Source of the DNA: a virus
Strand: one strand, 5' to 3'
Virus record (IMG/VR): IMGVR_UViG_3300043313_000637
Location: 1-35,435 of that record
DNA length: 35,435 nt
The notes beneath the pieces were generated by a model that saw nothing but the letters and a program-made list of their open reading frames with translations, did no database searches and was not told the DNA's origin. Position 1 is the stretch's first letter; every line of letters starts with the position of its first letter. Made by a program: the position numbers and the translations under genes. This document shows, piece by piece, positions 6,140 through 14,653 of this stretch.

Positions 6140-7779
6140 TGGCACTCCCGACACAGAACACGGCGTGGCCTCCGAAGGTCCTAACGGCCAAGGTTCTGCC
6201 CTACCTGGAGAAGTGGTCCGCTTGGTACTCCGGTAACCCGGACGCGCTCACGCGCGCGTACGGCGGCGGCGGGACGTACCTCATGAACGGCCCCGCTGTG
6301 TGGCAGGAACGGCCGGCCCAGTTCGCGGGCGGCCTCGTGGGCACGATGGCTCGGATGATCTGGGGAAAGCCGTCAACCGGAACGACCGGAGAGATCCGGC
6401 TCCATGTTCCTCTCGGCGGCGACATCGCGAGCATGTCCGCCGATCTTCTTTTCGGCGAGCCTCCGGCGATCACGTTCGACACGGAGAACGCGGCGGCGGA
6501 TGAGGCCGTGGCGAACTACGAGGAAGACGGGATGATGGCCCGTCTTCGTGAGGGCTCCGAGATTCAGGCGGCCCTCGGCGGCGTCTACTTCCGTGCCGTG
6601 TGGGACAAGGAGGTTCGTCCCCGTCCGTGGGTCATGGCTGTGCATCCCGATCAGGCGATCCCGGAATGGACGTTCGACCAACTCAAGGCGGTTACGTTCT
6701 GGGAAGAGGTCTGGCGCGAGGGGAACACGGTCTGGCGTCACCTGGAGCGCCACGAACGCGGCTTCATTCTCCATGGCGTCTACCGTGGAACTCCCGTCGA
6801 ACTTGGCGAGAAGGTCTCTATCTCGGACATCCCCGAGAATGACTCCATGGTTCCTCTGATCGAAGTCGAGGGCCAGGAACCCGGCGTCATTCCGACCGGC
6901 ATCGAAAAGCTAACGGCGTGGTACGTCCCGAACATGCTCCCTAACCGGATCTGGCGGAACGTGCCCTCCGTGGCGAACTGGGGCCGTTCCGATTACTCCG
7001 GCGTGGAGGACGTCATGGCCTCCCTGGACGAGGCGTGGACGTCGTGGATGCGGGACATCCGTCTCGGTAAGTCGCGCGTCCTCATGGATCAGGCGGCCAC
7101 GACGTCTCTCGGCCCAGGGAAGGGGATCCTCTCGGATCTCGATCAGGAGTTGTTCGTGGGCCTGAACCTCGGCCTCAACCTGGACAAGGCCCCAATCGAG
7201 CAAGTCCAGTTCGCGATCCGTGTCGAGGAACACGAGCGGACGTGTGCGGCCCTGATGGAGCAAGCCGTTTCCGGGGCCGGCTATTCGATGATTACGTTCA
7301 ACGGCGCGACCGAGGGCACGGCAGTCACGGCGACGGAGATCGCGAACAAGGCGAAGCGAACCCTGATGACCCAGGACAAGAAGCGGGGGTATTGGACGAC
7401 TCAACTCGCGTCCATGTACGAGACTCTGTTCCTCCTGGAGAACCAGATCTTCGGCGGTTCCGTCACGGTGGAGATCCCTCGCATCGAATGGCCCGAGGCG
7501 ATCCAGCCGGGCCGGCTCGAAGTGGCACAGACCATCCAGATCCTCGACGCGGCCAAGGCCATCTCCACGGAGACCAAGGTTGCGATGGCGAATCCCGGCT
7601 GGGACAAGAAGCAAATCGAGGAAGAGGTTCAGGCTATCGCGGGCCTGGAGCGTGCGGCCCAGATGGCGGACGCGGTGGCGCGCTTCGGTGCGGCCTCACA
7701 ACTCGGAGAGATCGATGACACGACCCGATCGAACTTCCAACGGCGTGTAAACGGCGGACCGAGTGAGTCGGCTAACTGA
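6139..7779 (+). CDS. Portal protein
   Basis: A 546-residue protein directly after TerL. ATG 6139 overlaps the TerL stop by one base; a GTG at 6136 is in frame one codon earlier. It has the SPP1/HK97-type portal look: tryptophan-rich N-terminal region (WPPK...YLEKWSAWYSGN), acidic wing region, a long central domain and a helical C-terminus. Portals form the dodecameric ring at one capsid vertex through which DNA passes and to which TerL docks. Gene order TerL-portal-MuF supports the call. The last codons contain CGTGTAAACG (7744-7753), just before the next start. Confidence 0.9.
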   Translation: MALPTQNTAWPPKVLTAKVLPYLEKWSAWYSGNPDALTRAYGGGGTYLMNGPAVWQERPAQFAGGLVGTMARMIWGKPSTGTTGEIRLHVPLGGDIASMSADLLFGEPPAITFDTENAAADEAVANYEEDGMMARLREGSEIQAALGGVYFRAVWDKEVRPRPWVMAVHPDQAIPEWTFDQLKAVTFWEEVWREGNTVWRHLERHERGFILHGVYRGTPVELGEKVSISDIPENDSMVPLIEVEGQEPGVIPTGIEKLTAWYVPNMLPNRIWRNVPSVANWGRSDYSGVEDVMASLDEAWTSWMRDIRLGKSRVLMDQAATTSLGPGKGILSDLDQELFVGLNLGLNLDKAPIEQVQFAIRVEEHERTCAALMEQAVSGAGYSMITFNGATEGTAVTATEIANKAKRTLMTQDKKRGYWTTQLASMYETLFLLENQIFGGSVTVEIPRIEWPEAIQPGRLEVAQTIQILDAAKAISTETKVAMANPGWDKKQIEEEVQAIAGLERAAQMADAVARFGAASQLGEIDDTTRSNFQRRVNGGPSESAN

Positions 7780-8791
7780 TTACCTCGCGCTCCTGGAGGA
7801 ACAGGCGGAATCCGTCATCCTCCAGGAGGATGCCGTGGCCGAGTCGATGACCGCTCGAATCCGTGCCCTCGTGGACGCGTTCGTGCGCGAGTTCCTGGCG
7901 CGCTGGCACGCGATCGTCGGGCCGAAGGATGTTGAACCGAACGACGATCAGGCGAAGCGTCTCCGCTCCATGATCGCGGCGTTCGTGTCCCGGCTCCGTG
8001 AACTGATCGGTCTCATTGACCCGTTGCCCGTGGCGTCGGCGGCCCTGTCCAACGGCGTTCTTGACGCGGCGGCGGCGGCCCGTATCTTCGAGGAGAGCGT
8101 TACCGTTCCGCGCGTGTCGGCGAAGCGGTTCCCTCGCGAACTGCGGGCGAAGATGGACGCGATCCAACCGGCGGCGTTCAAGCGGGCGAAGGAGATCGTC
8201 GTCTTCTCCGGCGGCGAACTGAATCAGGATCGCGTCATCCAGATCTCGGCAATGGCGCGTGCCGTAACCGGCTCCGTCGAGTCGGGCGTTCGGATCATCG
8301 TCAATCGTGGGAACTCGGCCGGGATCGACATGACGGCGAAGGCGAACGGCTGGGAATCGGTCTGGCGGCCGGAACGCGATGCGTGCCTGGATTGCCTCGC
8401 GCTCGCGGGTCTCGCGTCCCGTGGCGGCCACTTCCCGATCGGACGTACGTTCCGGGCCAACGGCAAGGCGTACGCGCGCCCGAAGCCTCCGCTCCTTGGA
8501 CCTCCGCTCCATCCGAACTGTCGGTGCGGTACGGCGGCCTGGAATCCCGACTGGGCGACCGGACGGCCGGCGGCCACCTTCCCGTACGGCGGCGACCTAC
8601 AAGAGGCCCTGAAGCGCGAAGCGAAGCGATCCGTCGTTAAGGGATGGGCTCTCCCGTCCGAGTCGGATCGAGCGCGGCGAGACGCGGCGATCAAGCTTTT
8701 GGGCTCCGACCCGAACCTTCCTCCCACGGTGCTCTCGGGCGCGCGTGCGCGAACGAAGCGGAAGGCACCATTCGCGACCCGTATCCCGTAG
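7763..8791 (+). CDS. MuF-like minor head protein
   Basis: A 342-residue protein starting at GTG 7763, overlapping the portal by 17 bp. The N-terminal two thirds are helical. The C-terminal domain has the MuF signature: ERDACLDCLALAG followed by a glycine-rich turn and GPPLHPNCRCG, where the cysteines and histidine probably bind a metal. MuF proteins sit inside the head near the portal and may be injected or aid assembly. No toxin-type extension is visible at the C-terminus; after NCRC there are only about 90 basic residues. Confidence 0.9.
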   Translation: MSRLTDYLALLEEQAESVILQEDAVAESMTARIRALVDAFVREFLARWHAIVGPKDVEPNDDQAKRLRSMIAAFVSRLRELIGLIDPLPVASAALSNGVLDAAAAARIFEESVTVPRVSAKRFPRELRAKMDAIQPAAFKRAKEIVVFSGGELNQDRVIQISAMARAVTGSVESGVRIIVNRGNSAGIDMTAKANGWESVWRPERDACLDCLALAGLASRGGHFPIGRTFRANGKAYARPKPPLLGPPLHPNCRCGTAAWNPDWATGRPAATFPYGGDLQEALKREAKRSVVKGWALPSESDRARRDAAIKLLGSDPNLPPTVLSGARARTKRKAPFATRIP

Positions 8792-8799
8792 GCTGTACC

Positions 8800-8809
8800 T
8801 GTTTACACG
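8800..8809 (+). promoter_or_regulatory. Near-copy (TGTTTACACG) of the dispersed 10-bp site
   Basis: One mismatch from the consensus, located 10 bp before the TAAGAT box in the gap between the MuF and scaffold genes. Confidence 0.4.
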
Positions 8810-8819
8810 ACCGATCAGC

Positions 8820-8825
8820 TAAGAT
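8820..8825 (+). promoter_or_regulatory. Candidate -10 box (TAAGAT) for the capsid genes
   Basis: GCTAAGATC matches the box before TerS exactly over nine bases. There is no good -35; TTTACA lies 12 bp upstream, too close for normal sigma-70 spacing, so either an activator or a different spacing rule applies. The scaffold start is 57 bp downstream. Confidence 0.4.
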
Positions 8826-8882
8826 CGGCATGACGTCCGTGGCAGGCCCGGACAAGACTCGTACTCCAAGGGGAGACACGCC

Positions 8883-9629
8883 ATGTTCCGAACCCAGTTC
8901 CGCATCCTCTCGACGCTTCTCACCCTGACGGCCCTCGGCCTGATGGACACTCCGACCGGTACCCCCTCGGCGGGCGGAACCGGTTCGTCCGGCGGTACGG
9001 GCGGCGAGGGTGACGGTAGCGGCGGGAACAACTCCGGCGGCGACAATGCCGGCTCCGGCGACGGAACAGGGTGGACGGGAACGTTCGACGCGGAACGCGC
9101 ACAGCGGGCTATCACAGCCGCGCGCGAGGACGCGAAGAAGGCCAAGGCCGAGAAGGGCACCATCGCACAGCAACTCGCGGGCGTCCTCTCTGCTCTCGGC
9201 CTGAAGCCGGATGGTTCACAGGATCCGGCCGAACTCCTGAAGGCGGCCACGGCGGAACGGGACGCGGAGCGCGAGAAGGCTCGCGCCACGGCGACCGAAC
9301 TCGCTGTGTTCAAGATCGCTTCGAAGCCGGAGATCGGCGCGAATGCGGCGGCCCTTCTGGACTCTCGGGGATTCATGGCGAAGATCGCGGAACTCGATCA
9401 CAACTCGGACAAGTTCGCCGAGAAGGTGGAGAGCGCGGTCAAGAAGGCGATCGAGGAAGACGCGGCGAAGTTCAAGGCAAACGGGACCCCCGTTCCGCCG
9501 AAGACTCCTCCGGCGTCAACCGGTGCAGGATCGTTCAACGGCGGGGCCGCAACGGCTCCCGGCGAGCCTCGTACGGCCCACGAACGGCTGACGCGCGCCT
9601 ACGCGGCGTCGGCCCAAAACCAAACGTAA
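8883..9629 (+). CDS. Capsid scaffolding protein
   Basis: A 248-residue protein after AGGGGAG. A Gly/Ser-rich segment (residues about 24-60) is followed by a long charged helical region (residues 65-215; AREDAKKAKAEKG, AERDAEREKARATATEL) and a flexible C-terminus (PPKTPPASTG). Such scaffolds direct assembly of the major capsid protein and then leave. Position just before the major capsid gene supports this. The first 20 residues (RTQFRILSTLLTLTALGL) are unusually hydrophobic for a scaffold; an internal ATG at 8943 would remove them but has a poorer ribosome-binding site. Confidence 0.85.
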   Translation: MFRTQFRILSTLLTLTALGLMDTPTGTPSAGGTGSSGGTGGEGDGSGGNNSGGDNAGSGDGTGWTGTFDAERAQRAITAAREDAKKAKAEKGTIAQQLAGVLSALGLKPDGSQDPAELLKAATAERDAEREKARATATELAVFKIASKPEIGANAAALLDSRGFMAKIAELDHNSDKFAEKVESAVKKAIEEDAAKFKANGTPVPPKTPPASTGAGSFNGGAATAPGEPRTAHERLTRAYAASAQNQT

Positions 9630-9641
9630 AGGAGAACGGCC

Positions 9642-10604
9642 ATGGCCGTTACCCTGGCACAGGCGGCGGTCCTGTCCCAGAACGACCTTCAGCGCGGCGT
9701 GCTGGAGATGTTCGTCCAGGAGTCCCCGGTTCTCGACCGACTCCCCCTTCTGGAGATCCAAGGCAACGCGTACGCGTACAACGCGGAGAGCGCACTCCCC
9801 GGCGTGGCCTTCCGTAACGTGAACGAGGCGTACACGGAGTCGACCGGCGTCGTCGTGCAACTCACCGAAGCGCTCGTGATCCTCGGCGGCGACGCGGACG
9901 TGGACCGGTTCATCGTCCAGACTCGCGGCAACGTCAACGACCAGCGCGCCGTGCAGACGGCGATGAAGGTCAAGGCGGCCTCGTACCGATTCCAGGACGC
10001 GTTTTTCAACAACGACGTTGCGGCCGGCGGCGAAGCGGCGAAGGGCTTCGACGGTCTGAAGAAGCGTCTGACCGGCGGCCAGGTCATCTCCACCGGTACC
10101 AACGGTGCGGCCCTGATGACCGACGCGACCACGATGAACGCCTTCTTCGATAACCTGGACCGGCTGATCGCAGCGGTTCCGGGGATCAACGCGGGCAACG
10201 GCGCGCTCTACGCGAACGCGGCCATCCTCTCCAAGGTCCGTTCCATCGGTCGTCGTCTCGGCGGCGTGGACATCATCCAGGAGGACATCACGCGGAAGCG
10301 GATCCTCACCTGGAACGGCATCCCCTTCCTTGACCCGGGCCAGAACCTCGCGGGGACGGACATCCTCCCGCAGACCGAGACCCAGGGTGCAAGCTCCATC
10401 GCGTCCTCGATCTACGCCGTGAAGTTCGGTCAGGACGAGTCGGACCGTGGCGTGACCGGTCTGACGAACGGCGGCGTTCAGGTGGACGACATGGGCATGT
10501 TGGACGTGATGCCCGTCCTCCGTACCCGGATCGAGTTCTACTGCGGTCTGGCGACGTTCGGTGGCAAGGCTGCCGCGCGCATGACCGGCGTCCTCAACTC
10601 CTGA
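9642..10604 (+). CDS. Major capsid protein (HK97 fold)
   Basis: A 320-residue protein after AAAGGAG. It shows features of the smaller HK97-fold actinophage capsid proteins: N-terminal helix (LAQAAVLSQNDLQRGVLEMF), a long conserved P-domain middle with ALVILGGDADVDRFI, the YANAAILSKVRSIGR helix, and FLDPGQNL and IEFYCGLATFGGKAAARM near the C-terminus. No delta-domain protease extension is visible, consistent with the separate scaffold gene. Hundreds of copies form the icosahedral shell. Confidence 0.9.
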   Translation: MAVTLAQAAVLSQNDLQRGVLEMFVQESPVLDRLPLLEIQGNAYAYNAESALPGVAFRNVNEAYTESTGVVVQLTEALVILGGDADVDRFIVQTRGNVNDQRAVQTAMKVKAASYRFQDAFFNNDVAAGGEAAKGFDGLKKRLTGGQVISTGTNGAALMTDATTMNAFFDNLDRLIAAVPGINAGNGALYANAAILSKVRSIGRRLGGVDIIQEDITRKRILTWNGIPFLDPGQNLAGTDILPQTETQGASSIASSIYAVKFGQDESDRGVTGLTNGGVQVDDMGMLDVMPVLRTRIEFYCGLATFGGKAAARMTGVLNS

Positions 10605-10610
10605 CGATTC

Positions 10611-10626
10611 GGTTTCCTAGGAAACC
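10611..10626. terminator. Perfect 16-bp palindrome after the capsid gene
   Basis: GGTTTCCTAGGAAACC can form a 6-bp stem with a CTAG loop 7 bp after the capsid stop. It lacks a U-tract and may be a partial terminator or an mRNA-stabilising hairpin that sets high capsid expression. Its core TCCTAGGA is shared with the 17-mer repeats at 24818, 26329 and 26959. Confidence 0.4.
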
Positions 10627-10648
10627 AGGAAGGTAAAGGGTCTCCGAA

Positions 10649-11164
10649 ATGGCGACTGCGGCGAAGGCCACTTCCGCGAAGGCGGACGAGAACAAGACGG
10701 ACGAGGCGGCCTCTGCTCCGGCTCCGATCGTCAATGACACGAACACGGGTCCGACTGCGGCCGAGGCCGTGGCCGAGGCCGAGAAGGACGGTCACGTTAC
10801 GGGCGAGGCCCCGGGCGTGACTCGCGCCGAAGGCGAGGTTCCCGGGACCGTGGGTCACACGGCCCCCGGCGACGCTCCGCACGACACGACCGATCCGGCC
10901 GAGCGAGTTTCCACGGCTCCTCCGTCCGGCAAGGAGATGGCCGAGGCGGCGAAGGCCGGCCTCGGTTCCGTCGTGGCCTACGTCAAGACGGGCGAGGTCG
11001 GCGGATCGAACGAGCGCGACGCGGACGCGGCGGCCGAACGGACCGAGCGTTACCCCGTGACCGTCAACGCCATCACGGGCGAGACCGTGATGGTGGAGCG
11101 GAACATGGACACGGGCGTCTCGAAGCGCGTCGAGGGCGAAGCGGATCAGGGTCCGAACTCCTGA
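10649..11164 (+). CDS. Low-complexity Ala/Glu-rich protein, probable virion or assembly component
   Basis: A 171-residue protein after GGTAAAGGG. It is rich in Ala, Glu, Thr, Gly and Pro, with little predicted structure until a short ordered C-terminus (ERYPVTVNAITGETVMVERN). It has no cysteine and no membrane segment. Its place between the major capsid gene and the first connector suggests a head-related role, for example an accessory capsid protein, but I do not recognise a family. Confidence 0.65.
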   Translation: MATAAKATSAKADENKTDEAASAPAPIVNDTNTGPTAAEAVAEAEKDGHVTGEAPGVTRAEGEVPGTVGHTAPGDAPHDTTDPAERVSTAPPSGKEMAEAAKAGLGSVVAYVKTGEVGGSNERDADAAAERTERYPVTVNAITGETVMVERNMDTGVSKRVEGEADQGPNS

Positions 11165-11165
11165 C

Positions 11166-11175
11166 CGTGTACACG
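11166..11175. promoter_or_regulatory. Dispersed 10-bp site, perfect palindrome CGTGTACACG
   Basis: Located 2 bp after the stop codon of the 10649 gene in a 41-bp gap. There is no convincing promoter here, which fits a site acting on passing transcription rather than on initiation. Confidence 0.45.
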
Positions 11176-11205
11176 TTCTAGCGGCCCGGTTCAGAAGGAG
11201 TTGAG

Positions 11206-11601
11206 ATGGCATACGCAACGGTCGATGACCTAGAGGACTTCCTCGAAAACGACCCGATGCCGAACCATCCCGAACGTCTTCTGGACCGGGCCTCGGAACG
11301 CGTGGACGAGATGATGACCGGCTTCGTGTACGAGACGTCCGATGCCGGTCTTCCGACAGACGCTAGCGTCATCGATCTTCTGAAGAATCTCACGATCCTT
11401 CAGGCCCAGTACATGGGAGACGTCGGAGACGAAACGGGATCGCGGTCAGGTTTCACGTCGATGTCCACAGGTGGTGTCTCGTGGAGTCGTGCGGTCGGTC
11501 AGGGAAACGGTAGACCGATCAATGACCGATACGCGCCGAACGCGGTCACGTATCTCCGAACCAAATCGTCCACCATTCGATGGGGGATCTTCGCGCTATG
11601 A
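11206..11601 (+). CDS. Head-tail connector (HK97 gp6 / adaptor type)
   Basis: A 131-residue protein after AGAAGGAG. The start AYATVDDLEDFLENDP and the helix pattern RLLDRASERVDEMMTGFVYE are typical of adaptor proteins that bind the portal ring. It is the first of four short neck genes in the canonical siphovirus order. In the virion it would form the ring under the portal through which DNA leaves. Confidence 0.8.
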   Translation: MAYATVDDLEDFLENDPMPNHPERLLDRASERVDEMMTGFVYETSDAGLPTDASVIDLLKNLTILQAQYMGDVGDETGSRSGFTSMSTGGVSWSRAVGQGNGRPINDRYAPNAVTYLRTKSSTIRWGIFAL

Positions 11602-11954
11602 TGTTCTCCGTTCCGTCCGAGACCTTGACGTTCACGGATCCGTCCGTGGCGGCGAGGACGGATGCGTTCGGGAACGTGATCCCGGGGCGTCCCGGAGGAA
11701 CCTCTCCGGTTACGTGCCGTGGCGTCGTAATGCCGGGGGCCTCGCAAGAGTCGAGAGATGCCGGACGAACCCGGGACCAAGTGGTCACGGGGTATCAGGC
11801 TTATCTCGAAGGTGAAGTTCCCATCTCGTCCTCGGCTCGCCTGGTATGGCGCGGCCTGGATCTCGAAGTCGTCGGTAACCCGAGTTACCATCCGGATCCC
11901 GCAAACGGGCGGACGCACCATACGGAGTGCGCGCTCATCACGGCGAGCGGTTGA
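11598..11954 (+). CDS. Head-tail stopper / head closure protein
   Basis: A 118-residue protein; ATG 11598 overlaps the upstream TGA and follows GGGGGA. Beta-rich sequence (TFTDPSVAARTDAFGNVIPG, LVWRGLDLEVVGNPSYH) fits the small beta-barrel stoppers (HK97 gp7 / SPP1 gp16 type) that close the connector channel after packaging. The call relies on order and fold impression, since these proteins diverge strongly. Confidence 0.7.
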   Translation: MMFSVPSETLTFTDPSVAARTDAFGNVIPGRPGGTSPVTCRGVVMPGASQESRDAGRTRDQVVTGYQAYLEGEVPISSSARLVWRGLDLEVVGNPSYHPDPANGRTHHTECALITASG

Positions 11955-11964
11955 GGCAAGTCCG

Positions 11965-12270
11965 GTGAAGGGCGAACTCTACCCGAACTGGCGCGATGAC
12001 GTCGGAGACGCGGCGGACGGCAAGATCTACGCGAAGGCATGGAAGGTCTACGAGTGGGCCGTAAGGACGGCCCCGGTTGGCCATGAAGGGCACTACGGTT
12101 TCGGCGAGGGTCAACGGCTTCATTACTTCGAGGACATCCACGTCTTCGCCTGGAACGGCGGATATCGGATCGCGGCCCTTCAGCCGCACTCGATCTTCCT
12201 AGAGTTCGGCACTCGGTACATGCGGGCGTATCACACGCTAGGGATCGCGCTCGACGCGGCGAAGGGATAG
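11965..12270 (+). CDS. Tail completion / neck protein (HK97 gp10-like)
   Basis: A 101-residue protein; GTG 11965 follows TTGAGG. Sequence signs of the gp10 family include AYHTLGIALDAAKG at the C-terminus and SIFLEFGTRYM, a near match to the 'LEFGT...P.RPF' motif of these proteins. It probably acts at the head-tail joint together with the tail terminator. Confidence 0.7.
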   Translation: MKGELYPNWRDDVGDAADGKIYAKAWKVYEWAVRTAPVGHEGHYGFGEGQRLHYFEDIHVFAWNGGYRIAALQPHSIFLEFGTRYMRAYHTLGIALDAAKG

Positions 12271-12272
12271 AG

Positions 12273-12479
12273 ATGGCGCATCACGGTTACGACACGGAGA
12301 CCCTTCGGGGGGTCGTCGCGTTCCCGTTCCTCCTTCCGGACGGCGAAGGCGAGCGCGCGGTTCCCGGAACCGTGATCGAGGGTGAGACGAACTGGATCCT
12401 TCGGAAGGTGAAGGACGGTCACGTCAACCTCAAACTTCCCGAGGACGTTCCTCAGGTCTCCGCGAACCAGAGCAAGTAA
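12273..12479 (+). CDS. Small neck-region protein, unknown
   Basis: A 68-residue protein beginning 2 nt after the previous stop. It is beta-rich (GVVAFPFLLPD, NWILRKVKDGHVNLKL) with no motif that I recognise. Small unassigned genes are common at this place between the gp10-like and terminator genes. It is probably part of the same translationally coupled set. Confidence 0.6.
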   Translation: MAHHGYDTETLRGVVAFPFLLPDGEGERAVPGTVIEGETNWILRKVKDGHVNLKLPEDVPQVSANQSK

Positions 12480-12485
12480 CGTCCG

Positions 12486-12920
12486 ATGGCGATCCTTCCT
12501 CCGACCGCGTACACGATGGGCGAACCCATCGTGGATCTCTCACTGCCCCGGATCACGGTCGTGGTGGGCGAGTACCTTCGCGATTGGATGGAGCCTCGCG
12601 GGGCGTACGTGTACCCGGCTCTCCCGGCTCTCCCGATCTGGCCTGCCATCCGACCCGTTCGGATCGGTGGCGTAATGCGGGACCGACTCGCTCAACTAGA
12701 CGAGGCGATCATAGACGTTGACGTTTGGACGGAAGATGATTCAGCCGAGGCTCTGGCGACAGAGGCTCGCGCGTATCTCCTCCAGATGAAAGGCGTCATG
12801 CATCGGGGCATCGTCGTAACGCACACGTTCGATTCGGCCGGGCCGGCTCCGCGTGTGGAAGAAGATAAGAACCTGGAGAGGTTCGGCTTCGCGGTCGGTC
12901 TCCTCTTCCATCCGGCATAG
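12486..12920 (+). CDS. Tail terminator protein
   Basis: A 144-residue protein. It lies immediately before the major tail protein and has the alpha/beta pattern of terminators (ALPIWPAIRPVRIGG, EAIIDVDVWTEDDSAEALAT, ARAYLLQMKGVMHRG), resembling actinophage terminators in which 'ID(V)WA....A...A..vr..L' recurs. It would cap the tail tube and join it to the neck. Confidence 0.75.
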   Translation: MAILPPTAYTMGEPIVDLSLPRITVVVGEYLRDWMEPRGAYVYPALPALPIWPAIRPVRIGGVMRDRLAQLDEAIIDVDVWTEDDSAEALATEARAYLLQMKGVMHRGIVVTHTFDSAGPAPRVEEDKNLERFGFAVGLLFHPA

Positions 12921-12936
12921 ATCAAGGAGTACAGCC

Positions 12937-13506
12937 ATGGCTGACGCTGAAGAGGTCCGGATTGGCTATGCCGGTCTGGCCTACGAGGGTCAGGTTGGGA
13001 CCGTCGCTCCCGTTGGACTCACCACGTCGTGGGGTACGGGATGGCACGATCTCGGCCTGATGAGCGAGGACGGTCTGACGGAGGGATCCGATCAGGACCG
13101 GACCGAGGTTCGTGCGTGGGGATACGACTCCCCCGTCCGGACCCAGATCTCCCGGAAGGTCACGACGTTCTCCGTCGTCTTCCTGGAGACGAACGCGTAC
13201 GTCCTCTCCCTGTACCACGCCGTTCCGCTCTCGGACATGTCCTCGACCGGTGCGGGCGATACCCAGTTCCTCGGCTTCATCCAGGGCCAGAACACGGCCC
13301 CGGACGAACGAGCCCTCGGCCTCGACATCATCGACGGGGCACGGCGCTTCCGGTTCATTGTCCCGCGTTGCGAGGTCACGGACCGGGGCGAGATCGTCTA
13401 CAAGGGAGACGAGCCCGTGGGTTACGAAGTGACCTTCACGGCGCTGCTCTCCTCGGACGGGACGACCATGCAGCGCATGTACGGCGGCGTAGCGCTTCCC
13501 GCGTAA
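12937..13506 (+). CDS. Major tail tube protein
   Basis: A 189-residue protein; ATG 12937 follows AAGGAG. Beta-rich sequence with the typical series GYAGLAYEGQVGTVAP, LGLMSEDGLTEGSDQD, VRTQISRKVTTFSVVFLETN and a C-terminal YEVTFTALLSSDG matches actinophage major tail proteins. Hexamer rings of it stack into the tail tube. A strong hairpin follows directly, so this highly expressed gene has its own termination point before the chaperones. Confidence 0.85.
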   Translation: MADAEEVRIGYAGLAYEGQVGTVAPVGLTTSWGTGWHDLGLMSEDGLTEGSDQDRTEVRAWGYDSPVRTQISRKVTTFSVVFLETNAYVLSLYHAVPLSDMSSTGAGDTQFLGFIQGQNTAPDERALGLDIIDGARRFRFIVPRCEVTDRGEIVYKGDEPVGYEVTFTALLSSDGTTMQRMYGGVALPA

Positions 13507-13514
13507 CGTAACGG

Positions 13515-13536
13515 GGCCGGCCCAATCGGGCCGGCC
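13515..13536 (+). terminator. Hairpin terminator after the major tail protein
   Basis: GGCCGGCCC-AATC-GGGCCGGCC is a perfect 9-bp stem with a 4-nt loop, 9 bp after the stop codon. No U-tract follows, so partial read-through into the tail genes is expected. Confidence 0.65.
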
Positions 13537-13568
13537 TCAAACCCTTCCCACGCCAAGGGGATTCCATA

Positions 13569-14012
13569 GTGACAAGCGACGACCTTCGCAAGAACCAGAC
13601 GATCGGGGCGGACCTTCCGGAGGACATGGATCCTTCGCTTGCGTTCGATCTCGACGCATTCGACAGAGACGACGCGCTTCGGGCCGAGAGCGAGCGCAAG
13701 CCGATCCCGGTCAAGATGGGCGGGAAGTGGATCGCGTTCCCGCAGACGTCGGATTGGCCGTACGAGGCGACGGACCTTCTTGACGGCGGCGACATGATCG
13801 GCGCGCTTCGGATCGTGTTCGATCCGTCCGAGGCACGGAACGAGGAGGAGAAGAAGGATCGTCGCGAGACGTTAGTTCTCCTGGAGGAACTGGCCGATAA
13901 GCGGATGTCCGTGATCTCGGCCCTCTTCGAACACCTTTCGGAGAAGTCGGGTGTGGGCCTGGGGGAATCCAATCGGTCCACGCGGCGCTCGCGGAGTTCC
14001 CGGAGGAGATAG
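13569..14012 (+). CDS. Tail assembly chaperone, short form (gpG-like)
   Basis: A 147-residue protein starting at GTG 13569 after AAGGGG. The product ends in an Arg/Ser-rich tail (STRRSRSSRRR) that is really out-of-frame reading of the downstream chaperone domain. Near its end lies G-GGG-GAA (13961-13967) in the right frame for -1 slippage. It has no virion role; it holds the tape measure during tube assembly. Confidence 0.85.
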   Translation: MTSDDLRKNQTIGADLPEDMDPSLAFDLDAFDRDDALRAESERKPIPVKMGGKWIAFPQTSDWPYEATDLLDGGDMIGALRIVFDPSEARNEEEKKDRRETLVLLEELADKRMSVISALFEHLSEKSGVGLGESNRSTRRSRSSRRR

Positions 14013-14653
14013 AGGCGGACCTTCTCGATCGGGGACTGGACGTCAGGGAGTTCTATACCGGCAAGATGACGGCGAGGCGTTTACACGTCGTACTGAAAGG
14101 GCTCCCGCCGGAGTCACGGTATAAGGCGAGGCTTTCCGGTCAGCGTGGCGGATTCCGTTGGTCCTCGACGGACTTCCTCCTAGCGGATCTGAACGATCAG
14201 ATCCAGGCCCTACGGCTTACGGTCATCGCTACTCGGCCGAATAGGAAGAGGGGAAGTCGTGTTCCTAAGTTCGTGGCTTACCCTCGGCCAACCGATCGGG
14301 ACAAGCTCGATAAGGATGAGCAGAAGAATTCTCTCGCCTACTCGTACCTCATCCAGCTTCGGCCCGGCGGTCCGGTTTCTCGTGGCCATCGGATCCGGGG
14401 ACCTCTCCAAGCCGTGGCGGAACCTCTGCGGAACACCCTCCCGCGAGCCTCGGCGACTACGCCGAAGACTCCTACGGGGATGCCGTCCCGGCTCCCGCCG
14501 GTACTGTCTCCAGAACAACGCGCGGAGGCCCTGATGCGGCTCCAGGGGGCCGACAGACCAAGGCCGAAGAAGGTATCGCCGACCGGCCCTCCGACGTGGG
14601 AGGATGTGCCTAGTACCTTGATCGACAGGACGAAGGGAGAGGACGGGGCATGA
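13569..14653 (+). CDS. Tail assembly chaperone, frameshift fusion (gpGT-like)
   Basis: A -1 shift at 13961-13967 joins 13569-13967 to 13967-14653, giving about 361 residues. The sequence just after the shift is the tell-tale part: VHAALAEFPEEIEADLLDRG, then LDVREFYTGKMTARRLHVVL and FRWSSTDFLLADL, which match the T domain of actinophage chaperones. The downstream frame has no start codon with a ribosome-binding site before this domain, so frameshifting is required. The long basic C-terminus (residues about 250-361) is less conserved in my memory. A CGTTTACACG site lies at 14078-14087. Confidence 0.85.

Noticed and set aside
8830-8928. ATG 8830 as a leaderless start after TAAGAT
   Set aside because: It is only 4 nt after the -10 box and opens a Ser/Pro/Arg-rich shadow frame; the scaffold ATG at 8883 has a proper ribosome-binding site.
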